DNA of 46,592 bases from an uncultured Lachnospiraceae bacterium (GTDB lineage Bacteria; Bacillota; Clostridia; Lachnospirales; Lachnospiraceae): positions 1 to 46,592 of the forward strand of contig CAOKQK010000020.1 of the NCBI GenBank assembly GCA_948470905.1, written 5' to 3'. Positions 1 to 9,404 of the stretch are shown piece after piece; position 1 is the stretch's first letter; every line of letters starts with the position of its first letter. The notes beneath the pieces are model-generated. The model was not told the DNA's origin. It saw only the letters and a program-made list of their open reading frames with translations, and ran no database searches. The position numbers were made by a program, and so were the translations under genes.

Positions 1-148
1 CAAGCCAGGGCTAATGTTATAAATTTTTCGGGACATTTTCAAAAATGCTTGACAGCCCCGGCGTTTGATTGCCTCAAAATATTGGCTTCATATGGTTCAA
101 TTATTATAGTTACAGTTCCTTATCGTCAACTGGGAAGGATTTTTTTGA

Positions 149-250
149 TTTTATAGACGAAAGTCGTCTTATAACTTCTCAAAAGCCTTTATAGTACTGG
201 CCAGTGTAGCTGCCTACTACATATGCAAGTGGCTGGACGGAGAGGAATAG
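149..250 (+). pseudogene. relic of a small hydrophobic peptide gene
   Basis: The reading frame that ends at the TAG at 248-250 encodes a hydrophobic stretch followed by a C-terminus reading AAYYICKWLDGEE. This resembles the tail of short hydrophobic peptides I recall from Clostridia genomes. The frame opens after a TGA at 146-148 and contains no ATG, GTG or TTG start, so it looks like a remnant. A strong hairpin follows at 298-332. Recognition is from memory of the tail only, and no function is claimed. Confidence 0.3.
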
Positions 251-297
251 GCGGCAACAGAGCAAGGCTGGTTGACTTCTCCAGGTAAAAGAAGGAG

Positions 298-332
298 AGC
301 CCCCGGGAGTACGGCAATACTTCCGGGGGCTC
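298..332. terminator. GC-rich hairpin, possible terminator
   Basis: AGCCCCCGG (298-306) pairs with CCGGGGGCT (324-332) around a 17-nt loop. CGTTCCTTTT follows on the plus strand and a T-rich stretch follows on the minus strand, so it could end transcription in either direction. It follows the small hydrophobic relic. Confidence 0.55.
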
Positions 333-554
333 GTTCCTTTTGTGCCGTATGGACACTGCTATCTTTTTTGCCTAGAAAGAATATACCACATGTTCCAGGC
401 AAAATCAAGTATATGCGTTAAAAAGAAATCTTATTCAGGCGTAAGGCATAAGGGAAAAGCCTTATATATTCAGCATACACAGCGCACAGTAAGGGTATAA
501 GGCACAGCACCACAGCCCAGGGCATAGGCGCGCATAGTACCATAGCACAGCACA

Positions 555-716
555 GCCCGCCTTGGCGGTGTCAGTGGTGTTAATGTCAATGTACTCGGCA
601 ATCCGGCGGAACTCGTCCGCAAACTTGAAATGTGCGCTAATATTACCGTTTTCGTAGACCTTGATGCGGTCTGCCAAGTCCGTGAGGATTTCACGGGTCA
701 GCGTTTCGATGCTTTG
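555..716 (-). pseudogene. C-terminal fragment of a large serine recombinase
   Basis: On the minus strand this stretch encodes ETLTREILTDLADRIKVY, then NGNISAHFKFADEFRRIAEY. This matches the pattern of the extreme C-terminus of Tn4451/TnpX-type large serine recombinases, where a segment like LTREIVEALIDRV is followed by a strand and FxFxDEFRR. No resolvase catalytic domain or zinc-ribbon domain lies upstream, because the DNA changes to unrelated sequence by about 760. It is a decayed remnant, suggesting that an integrative element once occupied this site. The flanking frame outside these coordinates is probably not part of the gene. Confidence 0.6.
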
Positions 717-865
717 ATATATTGCAAAGGCTACCAGCGCGGGGGGGCTTTCCGGCAGGCGGTTCAGCGCGTTTTGCAGATGGCAGGAGAAAGATATTTC
801 ATCAGAGCTTCTAAGGGGTGAAAGCACCCTGGTAAGAGAGCGGCAAATAAAAAGTGAACAAAATG

Positions 866-879
866 CAAACAAATGTTCG
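866..879. promoter_or_regulatory. LexA (SOS) operator
   Basis: CAAACAAATGTTCG matches 12 of 14 positions of the Gram-positive LexA/DinR consensus CGAACATATGTTCG. It ends 7 bp before the -35 hexamer of the uvrB promoter. uvrB is a classic LexA regulon member in Firmicutes, so both sequence and context fit. Binding itself is inferred. Confidence 0.75.
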
Positions 880-886
880 TTTTATA

Positions 887-915
887 TAGACAAATGGGAG
901 GTGATGTGCTATAAT
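887..915 (+). promoter_or_regulatory. sigma-A promoter of uvrB
   Basis: The -35 TAGACA (887-892) and the perfect -10 TATAAT (910-915) are separated by 17 bp. Transcription would start near 922, giving a leader of about 200 nt before uvrB. The LexA box lies directly upstream. Confidence 0.8.
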
Positions 916-1121
916 GAAACTCGATTTTGATTACCGGATTATCTGTGTCGTTTTCCGTGTTTATGCAGTACGGAAAAACAGGAGCGGTGTCAAAAATTCG
1001 TCGTGAGGGTATTTTTAACCAAAACTGGAAATGTGGCACGACGGATATCTGTCTAATAGACGAACTATTCTGACTATGGAAAATGCGAAAAAAGCTTTGC
1101 ACAGGAGGTGATTTTAAGCCG

Positions 1122-3113
1122 ATGTTGTTCAAATTGCACAGTGAATACAAGCCCACCGGCGACCAGCCCCAGGCCATCGCGGATCTGGTGGAGGGTTTCA
1201 GGCAGGGCAACCAATTCCAGACCTTGCTGGGGGTAACGGGCAGTGGCAAGACCTTCACCATGGCAAACGTCATCGCCCAGCTGAACAAGCCCACTTTGGT
1301 AATAGCGCACAATAAGACGCTTGCGGGCCAGCTTTACGGCGAGTTCAAGGAGTTCTTCCCCGAGAACGCGGTGGAATATTTTGTGTCCTATTATGATTAT
1401 TATCAGCCGGAGGCTTATGTGCCGTCTTCGGACACTTATATTGCCAAGGATTCCGCCATCAATGACGAGATTGACAAGCTGCGCCTGTCGGCTACGGCGT
1501 CTTTGACGGAGAGGCGGGATGTGGTGGTGGTGGCGAGTGTGTCCTGTATTTATGGCCTGGGCAGTCCGGAGGAATTCGAGGGGATGTCGGTTTCCTTAAG
1601 GCCGGGGATGACCAAGGACAGGGATCAGGTGTTGAGGGAGCTGGTGGACATTCAGTATACCCGCAATGATATGGATATGCAGAGAGGATGCTTCCGGGTC
1701 CACGGGGATGTGGTGGAGGTGTATCCTGCCCAGGGCGGGGATTATTTTATACGGATCGAGTTTTTTGGGGATGAGATAGACAGGATCTGCCAGGTGGAGC
1801 CCTTGTCAGGCAAGGTGCATGCTACGCTGAACCATACGATCATCTATCCCGCGTCCCACTATGTGGTTCCCATTGAGAAGATCAAGGCGGCGTGTGTAAA
1901 TATTGAGAAGGAGCTGGAGGAGCGGGTCAATTATTTCAAGGGTGAGGACAAGCTTATCGAGGCTCAGCGCATTGCGGAGCGGACAAACTTTGACATCGAA
2001 ATGATGCGTGAGACGGGCTTCTGCTCCGGCATTGAGAATTATTCCAGGCATCTGAGCTTCATGGAGCCGGGGGCGCCGCCCATGACGCTGTTGGATTTCT
2101 TTCGGGATGATTTCCTGATCATTGTAGATGAGTCCCATATGACGGTTCCCCAGATCAGGGGGATGTATGCGGGCGACCGTTCCCGGAAGATGACGCTGGT
2201 GGATTATGGATTCCGGCTGCCGTCGGCGCTGGACAACCGTCCTCTTAATTTTGAAGAATTTGAGTCGCATATTGATCAGATGCTGTTTGTGTCTGCCACG
2301 CCCTCGGACTATGAGGCGGCACATGAGCTTCTGCGGACGGAGCAGATCATCCGTCCCACAGGGCTTCTGGATCCGGAGGTGGATGTGCGTCCTGTGGAGG
2401 GTCAGATCGATGACCTGATCGGCGAGGTCAATAAGGAGGTTGAGAAGCATAATAAGGTGCTGATCACCACCCTGACCAAGCGGATGGCGGAGGACCTCAC
2501 CGATTATATGAAGGAGGTGGGGATCCGGGTAAAGTATCTGCATTCGGATATTGACACCCTGGAGCGTGCGGAAATCATCCGGGATATGCGTCTGGATGTG
2601 TTTGACGTGCTGGTGGGCATCAACCTTCTGCGGGAGGGGCTGGATATCCCGGAGATTTCGCTGGTTGCCATACTGGACGCGGACAAGGAAGGATTTCTGC
2701 GGAGCAGTACTTCCCTGATCCAGACCGTGGGGCGTGCGGCGCGTAATGCCGAGGGGCATGTCATTATGTATGCGGACACGATTACGGATTCCATGCGGGT
2801 GGCCCTGGATGAGACGAACCGCAGGCGTGAGATCCAGATGAAATATAATGAGGAGCACGGCATCACGCCCCAGACCATCAAGAAGGCGGTAAGGGACCTG
2901 ATCAGCATTTCCAAGGTGATCGCAAAGGAGGAGATGCGCTTCGAGAAGGATCCGGAATCCATGAACCGCAAGGAGCTGGAGAAGCTGGTGGCGGATATCC
3001 AGAAGAAGATGCAGAAGGCGGCTGCGGACCTGAATTTCGAGGCAGCGGCAGAGCTTCGTGACAAGATGATAGAACTCAAGCAGAAGCTGCAGGAGATGGA
3101 TCGGGAGGAATGA
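1122..3113 (+). CDS. uvrB: UvrABC system protein B (excision nuclease subunit)
   Basis: UvrB is the DNA-loading helicase-like subunit of nucleotide excision repair. It takes damaged DNA from UvrA and recruits UvrC. The ATG at 1122 is chosen because AGGAGGTG precedes it at 1103-1110 and the protein then begins [19 protein letters not shown], as the family does. An in-frame ATG at 1083 has no such site. The 663 residues match the usual length (about 660-675). Visible motifs are Walker A GVTGSGKT (about 37-44), the aromatic beta-hairpin [10 protein letters not shown] (about 92-101), the DESH helicase box, and a C-terminal UVR motif that binds UvrC. A LexA box and promoter lie upstream. The stop is one base before the next reading frame, so the downstream membrane protein is probably co-transcribed. 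Confidence 0.98.
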   Translation: MLFKLHSEYKPTGDQPQAIADLVEGFRQGNQFQTLLGVTGSGKTFTMANVIAQLNKPTLVIAHNKTLAGQLYGEFKEFFPENAVEYFVSYYDYYQPEAYVPSSDTYIAKDSAINDEIDKLRLSATASLTERRDVVVVASVSCIYGLGSPEEFEGMSVSLRPGMTKDRDQVLRELVDIQYTRNDMDMQRGCFRVHGDVVEVYPAQGGDYFIRIEFFGDEIDRICQVEPLSGKVHATLNHTIIYPASHYVVPIEKIKAACVNIEKELEERVNYFKGEDKLIEAQRIAERTNFDIEMMRETGFCSGIENYSRHLSFMEPGAPPMTLLDFFRDDFLIIVDESHMTVPQIRGMYAGDRSRKMTLVDYGFRLPSALDNRPLNFEEFESHIDQMLFVSATPSDYEAAHELLRTEQIIRPTGLLDPEVDVRPVEGQIDDLIGEVNKEVEKHNKVLITTLTKRMAEDLTDYMKEVGIRVKYLHSDIDTLERAEIIRDMRLDVFDVLVGINLLREGLDIPEISLVAILDADKEGFLRSSTSLIQTVGRAARNAEGHVIMYADTITDSMRVALDETNRRREIQMKYNEEHGITPQTIKKAVRDLISISKVIAKEEMRFEKDPESMNRKELEKLVADIQKKMQKAAADLNFEAAAELRDKMIELKQKLQEMDREE

Positions 3114-3114
3114 G

Positions 3115-4749
3115 GTGGGAGAGTTGAGTACAGGTTGGAGTAAAAAGAAATTTCTGACAGCGGCAGCGGTGGTGCTGATCATTCATGCAGCCTTTTTCCT
3201 GTTTTTCGGGACGCGTAAGGCGGCATTTCATGAGGATGAATATTTTACTTATTACCTCGGCGCTGGTCATGATGTAGTCAATCCATACGGATCGATCCAG
3301 GAAAAGACAGGGCAGGAGCTTCTGGAAAATTTCACAGTGACAGAGGAGCACAGGTTCCGTTTCGACAGGGTAGTGGGGATTTCGTCCACGGATGTGCATC
3401 CTCCGCTGTACTATATGAGCCTGCATTTCCTGATGTCATTGTTCCCGCATCAGTTTTATAAGTGGTTCGGAATTTTGCTCAACGGTTTCTACTCCCTGGT
3501 GGCATGTGCAGGTATTATGTTCTTTGTCTGCAGGCTGGACAAGGGTCGGCACCGGTACTTCCTGGCACTGCTGACAGGGCTTTTGTATGCGGTCCATCCC
3601 GCTTCGATCAGCGGGGTCATGTTCAACAGGATGTATACCATGAGTGCCATGTGGACAGTATTGTATATGGTTGTCATGATATTGTTGATGGAGGACCTGA
3701 CATGCGGGCGGAAGCGTTTTGCAGTGCTTACCCTGTGCGGTGCGGCAATCTGCGGCCTTGCGTTTCTGACGCATTATTTCTGTATGTATAATCTGTTTTT
3801 CCTGACGCTGGGCTTTTGCCTCTATGGATTGTTCCGGAAGCTGCGTTATAAGGAAAAGTGCTTTGTGAGGATGCTGGTCTATGGGGTCAGCATGGTTGCG
3901 GCGATCGGTCTGGCGATCCTGGTCTTTCCCGCGTCTATGGAACAGATCTTCGACGGAGAGCAGGGGGAGGGAGCTTTTTATGGGCTGCTTCACATACCCA
4001 CATCATATATGCTTGAGCTGTTCCTGCCCGTTTTAAATCATAATTTCTTTGCGGGAATAATGTATCCTGCACTTGTGATTCTGGTGCTTGCACTGATCGT
4101 CCGGGGGATATTGCGGGTGAAGCGGGGAAGGAAGACGGAAGGGGATGTGAGTACCGCCGTTATCACAATCGGTCTATTGTCTTCTGTGGTCATAGTCTGG
4201 CTGCTGTGCAAGACGTCACAGTTTCTGGGAGATGCCGCCAGCCGGTATTTTTATCCTGCAGCCGCCCTGATCCTGCCGCTGTTGGTCTACAGCATCTGCG
4301 GGACATTTATGGAAGCGGCGGACCTGCTGTCAGCAAAGTGGGCAAAAGCGGCTGTCTGCGGAGTCCTTTCTGTGCTTGTACTGCTTCCTGCCATTGTGGG
4401 ACATATACAGGGCAACGTGCTTTTTCTGTACCGGGATAAGCTGGAAACGCTCCAATACGCCCGGGATAACGCACAGTATCCGCTTGTGATGGTATACAAC
4501 CAGGACACGAGATACAAGACGTGGTACATCGCCAATGAAACATGGCCCTATGAAAATGTGATATTTATCAGGGATGATGAGGATGCCACTGTCCTGGACA
4601 GCGAGCTTTTGAGGACGGCGGAAAAGCTGATCGTATATATGGACAATCCTGTGCAGATATTGGACCGCTTGGTGGCACAGAATGAAAATCTGAGTTCCTG
4701 GTCGCTTCTGCGGCATGATTTTCATTATTTTGTCTATGTGGTGGAATGA
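3115..4749 (+). CDS. GT-C-like polytopic membrane glycosyltransferase, putative
   Basis: A 544-residue polytopic membrane protein. After one N-terminal membrane segment (about 13-32), an outside loop carries FHEDEYFTYY near residue 40, like the acidic first-loop motif of GT-C (PMT/GT39/ArnT-type) enzymes that use polyprenyl-phosphate sugars. A second conserved-looking stretch, STDVHPPLYY (about 90-100), also fits this fold. About ten further hydrophobic segments follow, then a soluble C-terminal domain of about 110 residues. The GTG at 3115 follows uvrB by one base and uses the GGAGGA at the uvrB 3' end; a TTG at 3124 is an alternative start. Its place between uvrB and uvrA looks incidental, since no link with repair is visible. 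Substrate and acceptor are unknown. Confidence 0.75.
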   Translation: MGELSTGWSKKKFLTAAAVVLIIHAAFFLFFGTRKAAFHEDEYFTYYLGAGHDVVNPYGSIQEKTGQELLENFTVTEEHRFRFDRVVGISSTDVHPPLYYMSLHFLMSLFPHQFYKWFGILLNGFYSLVACAGIMFFVCRLDKGRHRYFLALLTGLLYAVHPASISGVMFNRMYTMSAMWTVLYMVVMILLMEDLTCGRKRFAVLTLCGAAICGLAFLTHYFCMYNLFFLTLGFCLYGLFRKLRYKEKCFVRMLVYGVSMVAAIGLAILVFPASMEQIFDGEQGEGAFYGLLHIPTSYMLELFLPVLNHNFFAGIMYPALVILVLALIVRGILRVKRGRKTEGDVSTAVITIGLLSSVVIVWLLCKTSQFLGDAASRYFYPAAALILPLLVYSICGTFMEAADLLSAKWAKAAVCGVLSVLVLLPAIVGHIQGNVLFLYRDKLETLQYARDNAQYPLVMVYNQDTRYKTWYIANETWPYENVIFIRDDEDATVLDSELLRTAEKLIVYMDNPVQILDRLVAQNENLSSWSLLRHDFHYFVYVVE

Positions 4750-4936
4750 GACATTTACCAATCCTTTTACAGAGTACGCAAAGAACACAAGTGCGGGCAG
4801 GGGAGTATAAAGTGTGGAAGTAAATTTCCATACAATAGCTTTTTTAAGAAAAGAATTCTATTGTCACGAATATTGAATGGTATGTGTAAAGAGGGGGCTG
4901 CACACCCTCTTATGAAGCACGCAGAGAGGTATAACC

Positions 4937-7834
4937 ATGGAAGAAGCCAGGAAGATACGTTCCCGGAGGCAGAGCTCCCGGGGGCAGGACAGGGATGAGT
5001 ATATCAGGATAAGGGGTGCGAATGAGCATAATCTGAAGAATATTGATGTGGATATTCCCAGGAATGAAATGGTGGTGCTGACGGGATTGTCGGGTTCCGG
5101 CAAGTCGTCCCTTGCCTTTGACACCATTTATGCCGAGGGGCAGAGGCGTTACATGGAGTCTCTTTCCTCCTATGCAAGGATGTTCCTTGGGCAGATGGAG
5201 AAGCCAAATGTGGAGAAGATCGAAGGGCTGTCGCCTGCCATCTCCATTGACCAGAAATCCACGAACCGTAATCCGCGTTCCACGGTGGGGACGGTGACGG
5301 AGATTTATGATTATTTCCGTCTGCTGTATGCCAGGATCGGCATACCACATTGCCCTAACTGCGGAAGGGAGATACACAGGCAGACCGTGGACCAGATGGT
5401 GGACCAGATCATGGCGTTGCCGGAGGGTACGAAGCTGCAGCTTCTGGCGCCTGTGGTCAGGGGCCGCAAGGGGCAGCATGAGAAGGTGCTGGAGCGCGCC
5501 AAGAAAAGCGGCTATGTGCGCGTGCGGGTAGACGGCAGCCTGTATGAGCTGACGGAGGAGATTTCCCTGGACAAGAATATCAAGCATAATATTGATATTG
5601 TGGTGGATCGTCTGATGGTGAAGGAAGGCATACAGCGCCGTCTGGCGGATTCGGTGGAGAATGTGCTGGACCTTGCGGACGGGCTGCTAGTGGCGGACGT
5701 CATCGGGGGCGAGCCCATGACTTTCAGCCAGAGCTTCTCCTGTCCGGACTGCGGGGTGGGCATCAGCGAGATAGAACCCAGGAGTTTCTCATTCAACAAT
5801 CCCTTCGGCGCCTGTCCGGTCTGTGTGGGACTGGGCTACAAGATGGAGTTTGACGAGGATCTCATGATCCCGGACAAGTCACTGAGCATAAACCAGGGCA
5901 CCATCGCCGTCACGGGCTGGCAGTCCTGCACGGACAAGGGCAGCTTTACCAATGCAATCCTGCAGGCGCTGAGTAAGGAGTATGGTTTTGATCTGGACAC
6001 GCCCTTTGAAAAATATCCGGAAAAGGTGAAGGAAATCCTTCTGCGCGGGACGGACGGCAGGGAGGTGGAGGTTCATTATCAGAGCCAGAGAGGCAACGGC
6101 GTGTATCGGGTTGCCTTTGAGGGGCTGGCGCGCAATGTGGAGCGCAAGTATAAGGAGACTTTTTCCGAGACTATGAAGCAGGAGTATGAAACTTTTATGC
6201 GCATCACGCCCTGTAAGGAATGTAAGGGAATGCGCCTGAAAAAAGAGGCTCTGGCGGTAACGATCTGTGATAAGAATATTTATGAGATAACGAACATGCC
6301 CATACATGAACTCTTTCAATTTACAGGGGATATGCAGTTGACAAACCAGCAGCTGCTGATAGGCAGGCAGATACTCAAGGAGATACGGGCGAGGGTCGGC
6401 TTTCTGGTGGATGTGGGGCTGGAATATCTGTCGCTTTCCAGGGCTACCGGCACCTTGTCCGGAGGGGAGGCACAGCGGATACGTCTTGCCACCCAGATCG
6501 GCTCCGGGCTGGTAGGGGTGTGTTATATCCTGGACGAGCCCAGCATCGGGCTGCATCAGCGGGACAATGACAAGCTGCTCAACACATTGAAGAGCCTCCG
6601 GGATCTGGGGAACACTCTGATCGTGGTGGAGCATGATGAGGATACCATGCTGGAGGCGGACTATGTGGTGGATATCGGGCCGGGGGCAGGGTCCCACGGC
6701 GGGGAGGTCGTGGCATGCGGCACTGCGGAGGAGATCATGAAGATCCCGGAGTCAGTCACGGGGAAATATCTCAGCGGCGAGCTGGCGGTTCCGGTGCCAG
6801 ACAGGCGCAGAGAGCCCAGCGGCTGGATCAAGGTGCTGGGGGCACAGGAGAACAACCTGAAAAATATTAATGTGGAATTCCCTTTGGGGGTTTTGACCTG
6901 TGTCACCGGTGTGTCCGGTTCCGGCAAGAGTTCCCTGGTAAATGAGATCCTTTATAAGCATCTGGCAAGGGATCTGAACAGGGCGCGCTGTATCCCCGGC
7001 AGACATAAGGGGATCGAGGGGATAGAGCAGCTGGACAAGGTGATCAATATAGACCAGTCGCCCATCGGCAGGACGCCGCGCTCCAACCCGGCAACCTACA
7101 CCGGGCTGTTCGACCAGATCAGGGATCTTTTTGCCTCCACTGCAGACGCAAAGGCAAAGGGGTATGGCAAGGGAAGGTTCAGCTTTAACGTCAAGGGCGG
7201 GCGCTGTGAGGCGTGCGGCGGCGACGGCATCATCAAGATTGAGATGCATTTCCTGCCGGATGTCTATGTGCCCTGTGAGGTCTGCGGCGGCAAGCGGTAC
7301 AACCGGGAGACTCTGGAGGTGAAGTATAAGGGGAAGAGTATTTTTGACGTGCTGGACATGACAGTGGAGGAGGCGCTTCCCTTCTTTGAGAATCTGCCTT
7401 CCATCCGCAACAAGATCCAGACCCTGTACGACGTGGGGCTTTCCTATGTGAAGCTGGGGCAGCCCTCCACCACTCTGTCCGGCGGCGAGGCACAGCGTAT
7501 CAAGCTTGCCACGGAGCTCTCGAAGCGCAGCACCGGGCGGACCATCTATATTTTGGACGAGCCTACAACAGGGCTGCACTTTGCGGATGTACACAGGCTG
7601 GTGGAGATCCTGCACAGGCTTGCGGACGCAGGCAACAGCGTGGTGGTAATCGAGCACAATCTGGACGTGATCAAGACGGCGGACTATATTATCGACATCG
7701 GACCGGAAGGCGGGGACCGGGGCGGCACCGTGATCGCCAGAGGGACGCCGGAGGAGATTGCAAAGAACAAAAAGTCCTACACGGGCGCTTATGTGAAGAA
7801 GATGCTGGACAAGGCAAAGCGCCAGCAGGCCTGA
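4937..7834 (+). CDS. uvrA: UvrABC system protein A (damage-recognition ATPase)
   Basis: UvrA dimers scan DNA and load UvrB at lesions. The 965 residues contain two ABC ATPase modules. Walker A motifs are at about 50-58 (GLSGSGKSS) and in the second half (GVSGSGKSS near 660). Two LSGGEAQRI signature motifs and two Walker B segments ([18 protein letters not shown]) are present. Zinc-binding CxxC pairs are visible around CPDCGVG/CPVC and [12 protein letters not shown]. The protein starts with an unusual basic tail of about 20 residues before the canonical [12 protein letters not shown] segment. AGAGAGG lies just upstream of the ATG. uvrA is separated from uvrB by the membrane-protein gene, although in many Firmicutes the two are adjacent. 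A degenerate LexA-like site, GAACACAAGTGC, lies at 4783-4794. A 30-bp tandem array begins 2 bp after the stop. Confidence 0.98.
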   Translation: MEEARKIRSRRQSSRGQDRDEYIRIRGANEHNLKNIDVDIPRNEMVVLTGLSGSGKSSLAFDTIYAEGQRRYMESLSSYARMFLGQMEKPNVEKIEGLSPAISIDQKSTNRNPRSTVGTVTEIYDYFRLLYARIGIPHCPNCGREIHRQTVDQMVDQIMALPEGTKLQLLAPVVRGRKGQHEKVLERAKKSGYVRVRVDGSLYELTEEISLDKNIKHNIDIVVDRLMVKEGIQRRLADSVENVLDLADGLLVADVIGGEPMTFSQSFSCPDCGVGISEIEPRSFSFNNPFGACPVCVGLGYKMEFDEDLMIPDKSLSINQGTIAVTGWQSCTDKGSFTNAILQALSKEYGFDLDTPFEKYPEKVKEILLRGTDGREVEVHYQSQRGNGVYRVAFEGLARNVERKYKETFSETMKQEYETFMRITPCKECKGMRLKKEALAVTICDKNIYEITNMPIHELFQFTGDMQLTNQQLLIGRQILKEIRARVGFLVDVGLEYLSLSRATGTLSGGEAQRIRLATQIGSGLVGVCYILDEPSIGLHQRDNDKLLNTLKSLRDLGNTLIVVEHDEDTMLEADYVVDIGPGAGSHGGEVVACGTAEEIMKIPESVTGKYLSGELAVPVPDRRREPSGWIKVLGAQENNLKNINVEFPLGVLTCVTGVSGSGKSSLVNEILYKHLARDLNRARCIPGRHKGIEGIEQLDKVINIDQSPIGRTPRSNPATYTGLFDQIRDLFASTADAKAKGYGKGRFSFNVKGGRCEACGGDGIIKIEMHFLPDVYVPCEVCGGKRYNRETLEVKYKGKSIFDVLDMTVEEALPFFENLPSIRNKIQTLYDVGLSYVKLGQPSTTLSGGEAQRIKLATELSKRSTGRTIYILDEPTTGLHFADVHRLVEILHRLADAGNSVVVIEHNLDVIKTADYIIDIGPEGGDRGGTVIARGTPEEIAKNKKSYTGAYVKKMLDKAKRQQA

Positions 7835-7836
7835 GG

Positions 7837-7986
7837 ACAGGTGCAAAAGGGGTCTGCGGGGAAAGGACAGATACGAAAGGGACCGGAAGGGAAAGGACAG
7901 GTGCGGAAGGGGTCTGCGTGGAGAGAATATGTGCAAAAGGGGTCTGTGTGGAAAGGACAGGTACGGAAGGGACCGGGTGCGAAAAG
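7837..7986 (+). repeat. 30-bp minisatellite, 5 imperfect copies
   Basis: Five head-to-tail units of exactly 30 bp begin at 7837, 7867, 7897, 7927 and 7957. The shared core is ACAGGTGCAAAAGGGGTCTG followed by a purine-rich end (GGAAAGG). Copies differ at several positions. Because 30 is divisible by 3, one plus-strand frame stays open through the array as a basic Lys/Gly-rich repeat, but it has no convincing ribosome site and is not called a gene. Confidence 0.9.
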
Positions 7987-8022
7987 CGTTCTGCGGTTTC
8001 ATAAAAAAATGATTCAGACGGT

Positions 8023-8049
8023 TAAGTATCGGGAGTTTTGAGCCGATAT
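8023..8049 (+). promoter_or_regulatory. sigma-D (flagellar sigma-28) promoter
   Basis: TAAG (8023-8026), a 15-bp spacer and GCCGATAT (8042-8049) match the sigma-D consensus TAAA-N15-GCCGATAT with a perfect -10. It points toward mbl and the flagellar genes flhO/flhP. A hairpin starts about 12 bp after the -10. Confidence 0.65.
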
Positions 8050-8060
8050 ATATGTTTGCA

Positions 8061-8110
8061 AGGATGCATCAGGCGGGCACAGGAGTGAGCCCTTCTTTTG
8101 CATCCTGTTT
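8061..8110 (+). terminator. hairpin after the sigma-D promoter (attenuator or terminator)
   Basis: AGGATGCA (8061-8068) pairs with TGCATCCT (8099-8106), with an inner GGGC/GCCC pairing, and GTTTTATAT follows. It could end a ~55-nt transcript from the sigma-D promoter or act as an attenuator. Whether readthrough reaches mbl cannot be told from sequence. Confidence 0.5.
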
Positions 8111-8204
8111 TATATAAATGGTAGCCGACGATATTCTGCAATGCAGAGAAGACTGCGGAAGGCATGGCTTTGCTAAAAATTAAGAAAAATTTTTAATCTG
8201 CCTC

Positions 8205-8233
8205 TATGAAAATGGTGAGATTTCGGTTATAAT
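8205..8233 (+). promoter_or_regulatory. possible sigma-A promoter of mbl
   Basis: A perfect TATAAT lies at 8228-8233, 17 bp after a weak -35-like TATGAA (8205-8210). It lies 86 bp upstream of the mbl start and could give expression independent of the sigma-D promoter. Confidence 0.45.
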
Positions 8234-8319
8234 GAAAAATGTATGACCAGAATTAGCTGTGTAGGTGTAAATTCATTTTCAAAATAGATAGGGAAATGAT
8301 CAGGAAGGGGTAGAGTTTT

Positions 8320-9312
8320 ATGCAGTGTACGGATATCGGAATTGACTTGGGGACTGCCAGCATTTTAGTATACATTAGAGGGAAGGGTGTCGTTTTAAAG
8401 GAGCCTTCGGTGGTTGCTTTTGACAGAGATACCAACAGAATAAAGGCGATCGGAGAGGATGCAAGGCTGATGCTGGGAAGGACGCCCGGAAATATCGTCG
8501 CGGTCAGGCCTTTGCGTCAGGGCGTTATTTCTGACTATACCGTGACGGAAAGGATGATGAAATATTTTATTCAGAAGGCACTGGGCAAGAGGGCATTTCG
8601 GAAGCCGCGCATTGCCGTGTGTGTTCCCAGCGGAGTTACGGAGGTAGAGAAAAAGGCTGTTGAGGATGCGACCTACCAGGCGGGGGCGCGCGAGGTGGCG
8701 ATCATTGAGGAGCCCATTGCGGCTGCTATCGGCGCGGGAATTGATATTTCAAAGCCCTGCGGAAATATGATCGTGGATATCGGCGGCGGTACGTCCGACA
8801 TCGCGGTGATTTCCCTGGGGGGCACTGTGGTAAGCGCTTCCATAAAGATTGCAGGCGACGATTTTGATGAGGCCATCGTCCGGTATATGAGAAAAAAACA
8901 TAATCTGCTGATCGGTGAGCGGACGGCAGAGGATTTGAAGATAAAGATCGGCACCGCATACAAGCGGGCGGAGGCTGATTATATGGATGTGCGCGGGCGC
9001 AACCTGGTGACGGGTCTGCCAAAGACGGTCAAGGTTTCTTCCGAGGAGACGGAGGAGGCGCTGCGGGAGACTACGGCCCAGATCGTGGAAACCATCCACA
9101 GCGTTTTGGAGAAGACGCCGCCTGAGCTTGCGGCGGATATTGCGGACAGGGGGATTGTCCTCACAGGGGGCGGTAGCCTTCTAAGGGGGCTGGAGGAGCT
9201 GATCTCCGCAAGGACGGGGATCAATACCATGACTGCGGAGGATCCCATGACGGCGGTTGCGGTAGGCACAGGAAGGTATGTGGAGTTTTTGTCCGGCTAT
9301 CGTGATAACTGA
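8320..9312 (+). CDS. mbl: MreB/Mbl-family actin-like cell shape protein
   Basis: A bacterial actin that polymerises under the membrane and organises the elongation machinery. The 330-residue length is typical. The N-terminal IGIDLGTASILVY is the phosphate-1 loop, VDIGGGTSDIAVISLGG is phosphate-2 and GGGSLLRGLEE belongs to the adenosine site. The N-terminus is short, with no amphipathic extension. The gene is followed by two flagellar rod/hook-family genes, the same order as mbl-flhO-flhP in Bacillus subtilis, which is why mbl is preferred over mreB. AGGAAGGGG precedes the ATG. No mreC or mreD neighbours are present, which also fits Mbl. Confidence 0.9.
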   Translation: MQCTDIGIDLGTASILVYIRGKGVVLKEPSVVAFDRDTNRIKAIGEDARLMLGRTPGNIVAVRPLRQGVISDYTVTERMMKYFIQKALGKRAFRKPRIAVCVPSGVTEVEKKAVEDATYQAGAREVAIIEEPIAAAIGAGIDISKPCGNMIVDIGGGTSDIAVISLGGTVVSASIKIAGDDFDEAIVRYMRKKHNLLIGERTAEDLKIKIGTAYKRAEADYMDVRGRNLVTGLPKTVKVSSEETEEALRETTAQIVETIHSVLEKTPPELAADIADRGIVLTGGGSLLRGLEELISARTGINTMTAEDPMTAVAVGTGRYVEFLSGYRDN

Positions 9313-9404
9313 GCGGCGTAAGGATTTATGCGGCATTGCAGTCTGGCACAGGAGTGGGCTGTGGCTCAGGACAGCAGGGCTGATGCGGAAAAGGGAGAGG
9401 AAGA

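Noticed and set aside
914-1006. 30-codon frame with GGGAGGTG upstream, before uvrB
   Set aside because: Its ATG overlaps the TATAAT of the uvrB promoter, so the expected transcript would not contain its start; no similarity is visible.
1806-3182. 458-codon open frame on the minus strand across uvrB
   Set aside because: It is antisense to a clearly conserved gene, rich in His/Leu/Arg from GC-skewed codon positions, and has no family motif.
4783-4794. GAACACAAGTGC as a LexA box of uvrA
   Set aside because: The core has a mismatch in the right half-site and there is no convincing promoter beside it; mentioned only as a possibility.
7841-8041. 66-codon Lys/Gly repeat frame after uvrA
   Set aside because: It is a translation of the 30-bp minisatellite with no good ribosome site, so it is kept as a repeat only.
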